A stretch of DNA of 16,610 nt from Actinidia chinensis (Eukaryota > Streptophyta > Magnoliopsida > Ericales > Actinidiaceae): positions 15,001-31,610 of the forward strand of contig VIGQ01000330.1 in assembly GCA_009663005.1 (NCBI GenBank), read 5' to 3'. The notes beneath the pieces are model-generated. The model was not told the origin of the DNA. It saw only the letters and a list, made by a program, of their open reading frames with translations, and ran no database searches. This document shows positions 9,106-16,050 of the stretch, one piece after another (position 1 is the first letter of the stretch; each line of letters starts with the position of its first letter). Made by a program: the position numbers and the translations under genes.

Positions 9106-9315
9106 ATGAGGCCTTACTTATACCAAAATTGGTCAGATAAATTTCAGTATGAAGGCGGTGTCAGAGAGTTTAAATTGTTTAATTGCGACAGACATGCAAG
9201 AGGCAGATCAGCACCTCAAACAAACGGCCACATGCTCGCTGAGCTTTTAGCAATCATCAGTGATTGGTCTTGGGGAGTCACTGGCTTAGGGGAGTGGAGG
9301 GGCTATCCAATCTAG
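9106..9315 (+). CDS. Unrecognised 69-codon ORF beside the copia LTR
   Basis: An ATG-started frame of 69 codons (beginning MRPYLYQNWSDKFQYEGG) has balanced, protein-like composition, with charged, aromatic and polar residues and no low-complexity run. It therefore stands out from the AT-rich chance frames nearby. I do not recognise a family. There is no signal peptide or membrane segment. It begins about 125 bp outside the 5' LTR and ends just before a tandem duplication. It may be a decayed exon of a host gene split by the insertion, or chance. Confidence 0.2.
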   Translation: MRPYLYQNWSDKFQYEGGVREFKLFNCDRHARGRSAPQTNGHMLAELLAIISDWSWGVTGLGEWRGYPI

Positions 9316-9362
9316 GGATAACGAAGAGTAACATGTCTTTTGTACGAAGTCATGGCCTTAGG

Positions 9363-9920
9363 ACAAGTTTTTGCAATTAGCAGGTATTTTTACTAACGCT
9401 TAGATTCGGGGTTACTTACAATTTTTGTGTTGCTTTGTCTAACTAGAACTGGAAGAAGAAAACTATACATTGATGAAGGATAGCATGCATTTCATGAGAT
9501 GATTGTTTGAAATCCTTCAAAGATCAAACCATTTATCAAAAGGTGTTTTTTCTCTCGTTCTGGTGATGCAAATCTTGAGACTGAAAACATGTTTGTAAGA
9601 ATTTTGACAGATCCAACCCAAAACCGTTACAAAGTTTTGCATAAGCAGTTGTTTTACTAACTGCATTGGATCTTGGGTTATTTACAATTTTGTGTTGCTT
9701 TGTCTAACTAGAACTTGGAAAGAAGCTATACATTGATGAAGGCTAGTATGCATTTCATGAGATGATTGGGTGCCATCCTTTAAGATCACCTTTCTTATGT
9801 TTTTTTCCTCTCGTCTGGTGATGCAAATGCTTTTTTTTTCTTTTCCCGTTCTGGTGAAGCAACGCTTGAGACTGAAACATGTTTGTTAGAATTTGGACGG
9901 ATCCAACTCAAATCCACTGG
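9363..9920. repeat. Two-copy tandem duplication, unit about 266-291 bp
   Basis: Copy 1 (9363-9628) and copy 2 (9629 to about 9920) share long stretches in the same order: ttgtgttgctttgtctaact, ctatacattgatgaagg, tgcatttcatgagatgatt, tctggtgatgcaaat and cttgagactgaa with acatgtttgt. Divergence is modest and mostly indels. Copy 2 is longer because the short segment ctcgtctggtgatgcaaatg is itself duplicated as cccgttctggtgaagcaacg. A further start-like fragment (gcaaatagttgg) follows copy 2. No coding capacity is visible. Confidence 0.88.
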
Positions 9921-9986
9921 CAAATAGTTGGAGTCCTTTAGACATGGATTAAGCTTGGATGGGAAAGGAAAGGAATTAAAAAGTCG

Positions 9987-10005
9987 GAAGGAAACATTTT
10001 CCTTC
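9987..10005. repeat. Small hairpin, 8-bp arms
   Basis: Arms gaaggaaa (9987-9994) and tttccttc (9998-10005) are perfect reverse complements with a 3-base loop. The surrounding DNA is purine-rich on one side and pyrimidine-rich on the other. No function is implied. Confidence 0.5.
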
Positions 10006-11117
10006 AAATTCTTTCTTGTTAAATGAGCAGCATTATGCACGATGGGAAAGTTTGAAATAGTTTTACAATAAACTATCCGGTATGATCAAATCATAACGAA
10101 AATCACGTCATTTTTTCTTCTTCTTTTTTCCAGTTATTTTCCTTTCCTTTATTTATTTTTGTTAATGTCCTATGTGAGATTATTCATGTCCTATCTGTCG
10201 GAAATTTTCCTAGAAAAACGTTAGTGTACATAGAGCCCGTGTGAATGCTCAAATAATTTTTCAAAGGAACATCTGGTTAGATTGGTTGCTGTTTGTCTTG
10301 GTACATTCCATACAATACAAACAACAGAAAATGGCTTGCCTTTAATGGAGATGGTGATTGCACATATTTCATTTAACGTTTATGTCTTTCTTTTTCTCAA
10401 GAAAAGTCAACAAAAGTGTCTCATGTTTCTGCTATCTATCAAAATTTGTCTTGTGCATGGGTATGAACAAGCATTTGTATATGTGAATTCGCATTTATAC
10501 CATTTGTATGCAGTGAATTCGTATTCTCCAATATCCATTTCTTTCCATTATTGGCTCTCTTTTATGAATTTCTCATTTAATGTTTGACGGCTTTCTTTTT
10601 GAATCCTCTTAGAAAGCAATTCGGACTCGCCCAAAAAATTGTCAAAGAAGGAAAGAGTATGGCGTGATTTTTCAAGACAAGAAGATCCGTCATTGTTCAA
10701 ATGTTTCCCCTCATTGTATAAATGCATGTGTTGAGAGCTTCGGTAGGGGTGGAGATTTTTTATTTTTGATATTGGATAGATAAAGGATAGAGAACTTCAT
10801 TAGCTTCTACTGCCCATTCTGTTTGTTGATTTATCTTGTATTTGATATCGGAGTCTTAGAATTTAGTAATTGATGAGAGTGTTATCCGGTACGCGAGGTG
10901 AGTTTGTCAAAGCAAAAATCTTCATTCATCTATCTAAGGACGATAGCCTATCAGAGCCGCGCAGAGGAGATTGGTATGAGCCCATGGTATTTCTATCCAA
11001 ATCAAGAATTTACCGATTTTGATCGGAGCCACTAGAAGGTGGAGAACGAACTTAGTTTGTGGTTAGAAGTAACAAATAGAGAGTGCATAATAGGTAAATA
11101 GTTGTAAGTCAATTTGC
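10006..11117. other. AT-rich DNA without a recognised gene
   Basis: The only long frame is 101 codons on the plus strand (10282-10587). It is rich in Phe, Leu, Val and Ser, as expected from AT-rich DNA, and contains two short internal duplications. I see no domain, promoter or RNA signature and do not call it a gene. Confidence 0.45.
10472..10529. repeat. 29-bp tandem repeat, two diverged copies
   Basis: Copy 1 (10472-10500) begins catttgtatatgtgaattcg and copy 2 (10501-10529) begins catttgtatgcagtgaattc. The copies abut with no spacer. They differ at a few positions including a one-base shift. Confidence 0.65.
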
Positions 11118-11345
11118 TTCTTGTATTAACTTCTTGAATAGTGGATTGATTTACGGCCAATGCCCGTGGTTTTTCTCCTTTTTGGGGTTTCCACGTAAAA
11201 ATTTTATGCCTCCCATGTTGTTTAATTTTCTCAAATTATGTCTTTAATTTCTAGTATATGCATATTTAATTATTTTTTATTAAAAATTCACACATTGGTC
11301 TATTGATTGAAAGAAAATTTAAAATTGGCCTATTCACCCCCTTGA
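11118..11345 (+). mobile_element. Possible relic LTR end (copia type)
   Basis: The stretch ttgtattaacttcttgaatagtgg leading to gtggtttttctcc, then ggggtttccacgtaaa, resembles the R/U5 part of many plant copia LTRs. About 120 bp further, attggcctattcaccccc resembles the run found near the LTR/primer-site junction of SIRE-like copia elements. No primer site, partner LTR or coding remnant follows, so at most this is a solo or truncated LTR. Recognition is from memory of typical LTR ends and is uncertain. Confidence 0.38.
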
Positions 11346-11362
11346 AATGAATGTAATTCGCA

Positions 11363-11374
11363 GTCAACGTTGAC
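11363..11374. promoter_or_regulatory. Perfect palindrome with two inverted W-box cores
   Basis: gtcaacgttgac is a 12-bp perfect palindrome. Both strands carry TTGAC, the core of the W-box recognised by plant WRKY factors; the plus-strand copy extends to TTGACC. Another TTGACC occurs around 11488. No gene start is visible nearby. Confidence 0.35.
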
Positions 11375-11750
11375 CTACAGCAACAAATAGAACACCTAAA
11401 TCGAGTGCATCTATATCCAAATCGGGGACAAATACGTTCAAAACATGCTAAGCCCCTCTTAATAAAAGTAATGGCAAAAATCGTCACTTTTGACCAAAAA
11501 AATCGAAATGTTATTTTAGATTCCCTTAACCATATGATAATGAGTACTAATGTTGGGGACCGGCCCATAATTAACTCCTGTAAATTACAAGAGAACTCAA
11601 CTCAACAAATGTTTTAGTCATCATTACTTGGGGTAGGCTATGAGAAGTCCAATCATCAGTTAAGTTTAAGGTAACAGTCCTTCTTATCATTCATCACATT
11701 CAAACTTAAAAGGAGAAACAAAGTTAAATTCAAAGCATGGTCTCAAAAAA

Positions 11751-11861
11751 TACATGATAAGAGGAAGGTCGGATTGCATTACAAGAACAAGAAGAAATTG
11801 AATATGATAAAAATCCGCACCCTTCCTCTTAATACAATCCGACCTTCCTCTTATACATGTA
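11751..11861. repeat. Inverted repeat (foldback), about 30-bp arms
   Basis: The left arm (11751-11780) and right arm (11831-11861) are reverse complements, with one one-base indel and one mismatch. They share the perfect 20-bp core ataagaggaaggtcggattg and its complement. The spacer is about 50 bp, so the structure would fold into a hairpin about 111 bp long. A second cccttcctctt just before the right arm suggests the arm was partly duplicated. It could be a small foldback/MITE-like element or a small-RNA-type hairpin. No target-site duplication is evident. Confidence 0.8.
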
Positions 11862-12563
11862 TATTTAATTTAGAGAATTGAATATGGTAATATCAAAATT
11901 TAGACAATGGCTCTTTCTGTCCACTCTCATGGGATCTAGGTGTTCCTCAGCAAAGGAAACAAGATATTATGATTCAACATTGCCATATGAGTTCATACTA
12001 AACATTTTGAAACTGAGAAAAAGTCGGGCATGCCTTTCAAGGGCATGTAGTCATACTCAATTAAATGCATCTCAGGTAATAATGCCTTACTTCAATATCT
12101 CAACCTATATACCAAATAAATGCTGCGTCTCAGCCTGTAGTAAAAGCTAAAACATGACACGATCTAATCATATGCAGTTAGCAATAATGTTTTGAACGCC
12201 GGGGAATTCTCTCTATCGGTTAACTCGTATCTAAGTCATCTGTACGTCTATTGCATAAGAAGAAATCAATGATCTACCCATATTCTTCCAGGTTCATTCA
12301 TTAGGTTGTTGTGCATTTGCAGAGATGGCTTGAATGATTCGAAACACAAACAATAGTGCGAAATTCCTGCAAAAAAAACACACGCACCTCCATCTAATAT
12401 GTTAATGTATTATCGTTGTTTTTATTACATAATTAGGTCGGGACAAAATATTTTTTTGTCTATTCTCCGGAGGGCCCCCCCCGCCCATGGAAAGTGTCCC
12501 AGAATAATAGAAACAAAAAAGTAGAAAGGGGGAGGGGGGACAAGATTTGTCAGGATTGAAAAG
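11862..12563. other. Anonymous DNA with C- and G-runs next to the second copia element
   Basis: No gene is supported. The longest frame (90 codons, plus strand, 11878-12150) has no recognisable domain. Near the right end, a run of nine C (12473-12481) and G-rich runs (about 12528-12539) flank a short stretch immediately before the LTR. They stand out against the AT-rich surroundings. Confidence 0.45.
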
Positions 12564-12768
12564 TGTTAGAATAAGTATTAATGGTTATGAATAGGCTGTA
12601 TACAGCTGTGTATATTTCGGTAATTTAGAAGATATTCTAGTGTTATTATCCCGGATTTATGGGGATAGGTATTAGGAGAGTTTCCTTTAGTTTATAGCAT
12701 AGTTTCTCCCTATATATTTAGTACATTCTTTGGATGAAATAACATGAGAGAGATTTCTTATTTTTGCA
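12564..12768 (+). repeat. 5' LTR of the plus-strand copia element
   Basis: It starts tgttagaataag and ends tatttttgca, giving TG...CA termini, with its end fixed by the primer site that follows at once. At 205 bp it is short for a copia LTR but within the plant range. It includes the near-palindrome tatacagctgtgtata around 12599-12614 in U3, and a TATA-like box at 12711. Confidence 0.88.
12709..12720 (+). promoter_or_regulatory. LTR promoter TATA box
   Basis: CCTATATATTTA lies in the LTR about 50 bp before its end, following a pyrimidine-rich run (tttctccc). This placement would start transcription within the last 25-30 bases of the LTR, leaving a very short R/U5. Confidence 0.6.
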
Positions 12769-12780
12769 TGGTATCAGAGC
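12769..12780 (+). other. Primer-binding site, initiator tRNA-Met
   Basis: tggtatcagagc is an exact match to the standard copia primer site, complementary to the 3' part of initiator tRNA-Met. It directly follows the LTR end with no spacer and proves the orientation. Confidence 0.95.
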
Positions 12781-13020
12781 CGGAAATAGGGCTCCTTGTA
12801 TTTCTCAGTTTGTTCAGCTTCCATTGCTGATTTTTTTCCAGTTTCTGTAGAAAACTCTGTTCTGCTATGTTTTCATAATTCCCGAAAACAGAGTGATTTT
12901 TCTGCAGAAATCTCTGTTTTTTAATGTATTATAGGCCTTCAGGTCTCTGAAACTCTTGTTGGTGGCCTTAATTACAGTTCACTCATAACCCAATATTTCT
13001 CTTTATTTTTTCGATCACTT
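12781..13020 (+). other. Untranslated leader of the plus-strand element
   Basis: This T-rich stretch between primer site and gag has no open frame. Repeated partial motifs (ttctgtagaaaactctgttctg and ttctgcagaaatctctgtttt) about 70 bp apart suggest a small duplication, or paired elements that could fold as part of packaging signals. The gag start codon is not clear; homology begins near 13020. Confidence 0.5.
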
Positions 13021-13900
13021 TAAGGCTGAAAACCAACATTATTGCTTGCTGGAGAAGTGCAGAAATATTTCACGCATAGTTTACGTCTTAATGGGCAATA
13101 ACTATTTGAAGTGGTCTCAGTTTGTTCGAACCTTCTTGAAAGGGACAGGCAAACTGAGTCATTTCTGGACAGGACCGCAAAAATTAGATGATCCGAAGTT
13201 TGTTTGCATGGGATTGAAGAGACTCGATGTGAGTCCGTGGTTATGGAATTCAATGATGCAAGAAGTTAGCGATACTTGCATGTTTTTTGACAACCAGCGA
13301 AGGAGATTTGGGAGTTGCGGGCCAGACTATTCTAAAGTCCGAGATGTTGCCCAAATCTACGAGTTAGGACAAAAATCTCATTACCAAACAAAGGTAACCG
13401 CTCGGTCACTGAATATGCTTAGATTTTACAAAAAATGTTGGCAAGAGTTGGACAATTATCAGGTGTATTGAGATGAAGTGCAGCAGATGACACTGTCCTC
13501 TAAAACGTTTTATTGAAAAAAAGAGAGATTTACACCTTCTTGCCAGGTTGAACGTTGAGTACGATCTGTCCGAGTGCAAGATTAGGAAAGGAAGACAATC
13601 CCGTCACTCAAAGAAACAATTGGCCAAATTCGTGGAGAAGAAGGACGAAGAGGAGTTATGCTGGAGCCTCAACCGGACAGATGGTTCAGCCTTGGTTACA
13701 AAAGCTGCAAAATCTGAGAGCCGGGAAATCAGACCAGCTGCAGTTGAATGCTTATCCAGAGGAGATAGGAGGAAGAATGGGTTGTCAGAAGGAACAAGAG
13801 TAGGTAATAAAGACTCCTTATGGGTGTCCTAATTGTAAGAAGCGCGGCGACACAACAGGAAAGAGGTGCTGGAAACTCCATGGTAAGCCCCCAAATACTC
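13021..13900 (+). pseudogene. Copia gag, frame-broken
   Basis: Gag forms the particle that encloses element RNA. Visible blocks in order are MGNNYLKWSQFVRTFLKGTG (13091-13150), KLDDPKFV (about 13180-13203), WLWNSMMQEVSDTCMFF (13239-13290), YSKVRDVAQIYEL (about 13330-13370) and WQELDNYQ (13439-13462). Then, in other frames, come a DFLAGLN-type trace with LNVEYD (13545-13562) and DGSALVTKAAKSE (13681-13720). This order is typical of plant copia gag (UBN2-type). The unusual N-terminal WSQ-VRTFLKG block and the absence of a TNT1-like FWKMQMED block separate it from the minus-strand element. At least five frame changes occur. Confidence 0.88.
13825..13869 (+). other. Gag zinc knuckle with altered histidine and spacing
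   Basis: The frame reads CPNCKKRGDTTGKRCWKLHG. The usual pattern is CX2CX4HX4C; here the histidine position is Asp (gac) and five residues separate it from the last Cys. The WKLHG tail after the knuckle is a common plant copia hallmark, so the identity is firm although the metal site looks damaged. Confidence 0.8.
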
Positions 13901-14099
13901 AAAAATATTTCTGGGACAGAAAAAAGCAATCAAGGAGGAGGGCACGGACATGCACATTGACCCTCGGCACAATCAGGAGGAGAAGGAGAATTCTCTCAGG
14001 AGCGATCCGAGTTCATAGAGAGAAGGAGCTGAGAAGCGGACGATATTTTCTGGGGACATTTAAGAAACCTACAGGAAGTGCAGGTACTGGCTCCTGGCT

Positions 14100-14420
14100 C
14101 TTCAGGTAATTCCCACCCTTGCACTTAATGAGTCGATCTCAAAAGAACTTGGGTAGTGGATTCTGGGGTACGGATCATATGACCCAATCTTTTCATGGGT
14201 TTGTTTCTTACAGGCCTTGTCCTAGTAATAAGAAAATTGCTACTGCTGATGGAACACTTGTTACAGTTGCTGGTAGAGGGGATGTAGTTATAAATCAAAA
14301 CTTTGTTTTAAAAAAATGTCTGCATTGCCGAAATTGTCTTACCAATCTAGTTTCAATTCACAAGCTTTACAAAGGATTTGAACTATATGGTGACATTTTC
14401 CTCTGCAATTTGTAAATTTC
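14100..14420 (+). pseudogene. Copia aspartic protease, frameshift in the active site
   Basis: This protease would process Gag-Pol. At 14150-14167 one frame gives W-V-V-D-S-G, the catalytic aspartate block, and from 14168 the neighbouring frame continues TDHMTQSFHGFVSYRPCPS. The frame therefore breaks just after the D-S-G. Downstream, KIATADGTLVTVAGRGDV and LTNLVSIHKL match the usual flap and pre-integrase junction of plant copia proteases. After 14400 the frame is lost again in the approach to the A-rich tract. Confidence 0.88.
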
Positions 14421-14496
14421 AGGACCAGAGCAGGGGATGTGAATTGGACTGCTAGGGGAGAAATGGGCTCTACTTTTTTGAGGAACCTGAGGGACA

Positions 14497-14605
14497 AAAA
14501 AAATAAAAATAAAAATAATAAAAAAAAAAAAAAAAAACAATAGAATAAAAAAAAAAAAAAAAAATAAAAAAATAAAAAAAAAAAAAAAAAATAAAAAAAA
14601 AAAAT
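14497..14605. repeat. A-rich low-complexity tract inside pol
   Basis: About 109 bases are almost all A, with scattered T and single C or G bases (14538-14544). The tract interrupts the variable linker between the protease and pre-integrase blocks: LRDKK- and EEPEG-type residues lie before it, and SLLCESSLSN plus HLRLGH lie after it. It reads as a simple-sequence expansion in a lysine/asparagine-rich linker. Long Phe-rich open frames on the opposite strand come from this tract and are not genes. Confidence 0.9.
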
Positions 14606-14609
14606 AGCA

Positions 14610-15440
14610 TTCAGAGATCGCATTCCGTTGTCCCTGCTTTGTGAGTCTTCCCTTTCCAATAAAAATAAAAATATGGTTATACATCTTCGTCTTGGTCATC
14701 GTCTTTTAATATTCTAAAAATATATTTTCGATTTATTTAAAGGATGTGATTTGGGTATGTTTCATGTGTGGTTTGTGAACTTGCAAAACATAAAGCGTGT
14801 TTCTGGTCCAACAGTAATACTGAGTTTCAATACCTTTTACTCTATTCACAGTATGTTTGGGGACCTTCTACAATTCAGAATATCTATAGGGCCGATAGTT
14901 TGTTCATTTATTGACGATTGTACTCGAGTGGTCATGGTTTTCTCTTAAAACAAAAATCAGATGTCAGTCCACCTTTCAAAATTTTTCCACGTGGGAAAAA
15001 ACCAGTTTGGGATTGAGCTAAAATCGAGTTCGGTATGATAATGATAGGGATTATTTTATCAAGTGATTGTCACCATTCTTCGAAGGAAAAAGGAAGTCTT
15101 TCACGAGTCTCATGTGTAAACACACCACACAAAATGCAGTGCTGAGCGGGAAAAATGGTTATCTTCTAGCTGTTCCCGAGCCTTCTTTTCCAAAAAAATG
15201 TTCAAAAAATTATTGGGGAGATGAGAGAGAAGCTATCTTAAACCAGCTACACATCTGATAATAGATTAACCACTCGAGTTCTTGATTATAGCAGCCCGAT
15301 GGAAAACTATTTCAAAAATTTTCCACGACTTTAAAATAACAAAAATCATCCGGGTTCCTTAGGGTCTTTTGGTGTGTGTCCTGTTCAGTTTCATTCGAAT
15401 AAACGTGGGAAACTTGATCCAAGGGCTCTTAAGTGCGTTT
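14610..15440 (+). pseudogene. Copia GAG-pre-integrase and integrase, frame-broken
   Basis: Integrase inserts cDNA into the genome. Visible blocks are HLRLGH (14682-14698, shifted), LFKGCDLGMF (14736-14765), KHKRV-like zinc-site residues (about 14790), SFIDDCTRVV (14910-14940, first catalytic Asp), and DNDRDYF (15036-15056, matching the RSDNG-D block with the second Asp). Further on are CKHTTQNAVLSGKNGYLLAV (15115-15172, a damaged QQNGVAER block with the Glu in another frame), NYWG (15209-15220) and, after 15360, the FG-V-FVH and PRALKCVFVGYSSTQKG block (15422-15470). The order is correct for copia, and frame changes are frequent. Confidence 0.9.
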
Positions 15441-16050
15441 TTGTTGGATATTCTTCTACACAAAAAGGGTGGTATAAGTGTTATCATCCTCCAACAAAAA
15501 CGAATTCTTTGTCTCTGTAGATGTACTTCGTTGAAAAAAAACTAAGAATACTTTCCGAATCCTATCTTCAGGGGAATAGGGGATTTTTTTTTTTTTTTTT
15601 TTTTTGGATATCATTCATGGAAGATAAGGATAGAGCATTTGTCTTTGCTTGTCTTTTCATCCTTTTACCCTCCTCACAAAATCAAAATCCATCATCTCTG
15701 TTCCGTTCCTTTACCAAATGAGTCAGTGAAAAAGGATATAAACAATCAGGAGTGCTTCTCGCCCATTGCAGGTATATTCAAGGAGGGGAAAGGAATCCAT
15801 GTTCAACCAATGCAGGTTCTTGATCAGAACTAAAACCTGGTGACATGATAATGTTGAGGTAATAATTTCTAATCTGAAGTTATGAAAGTAATGTGCCTGT
15901 TGTTGATGATGATTCCCTATTGCAATTAGAAAAGGGTGTTAGAGTGTACTCAGAGCCTTTTATCCATTGTCTCACTTTGTGTCCTATGAAAAGCTGTTAG
16001 GGGACATTAAAAGTTAGTGTCTTATCCACTCAAAACTATTACTATTCCAA
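15440..16050 (+). pseudogene. Integrase C-terminal tail and linker with a T22 run
   Basis: After the VGYSSTQKG block come YKCYHPPT-like residues, a V-VTF-like trace near 15520, the homopolymer at 15584-15605 and a Pro/Ser/Asn-rich variable linker to about 15830. After that, codons for P-P-and D-D-rich stretches and the RKGVR trace (15929-15945) mark the approach to RT. The region is poorly conserved in all copia elements, so only the edges are certain. Confidence 0.7.
15584..15605. repeat. 22-base poly-T run
   Basis: An uninterrupted run of 22 T lies inside the integrase-RT linker, where normal elements have ordinary codons. It breaks the frame. Its length may not be reliable, because homopolymers are the main error class in several sequencing methods. 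Confidence 0.9.

Noticed and set aside
10282..10587. 101-codon plus-strand open frame
   Set aside because: Rich in Phe, Leu, Val and Ser, overlaps local tandem repeats, and shows no recognisable domain.
11266..11617. Overlapping open frames of 70-100 codons on both strands
   Set aside because: The region overlaps a possible LTR relic. Neither frame has a domain, and the two overlap antisense to each other.
12770..12780. A host tRNA gene near the primer site
   Set aside because: The 12-base match is the retroelement primer-binding site. No cloverleaf sequence surrounds it.
14339..14699. Two minus-strand open frames of over 100 codons with long Phe runs
   Set aside because: They are reverse translations of the A-rich tract at 14497-14605 inside a plus-strand copia element. 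Low complexity, no domain.
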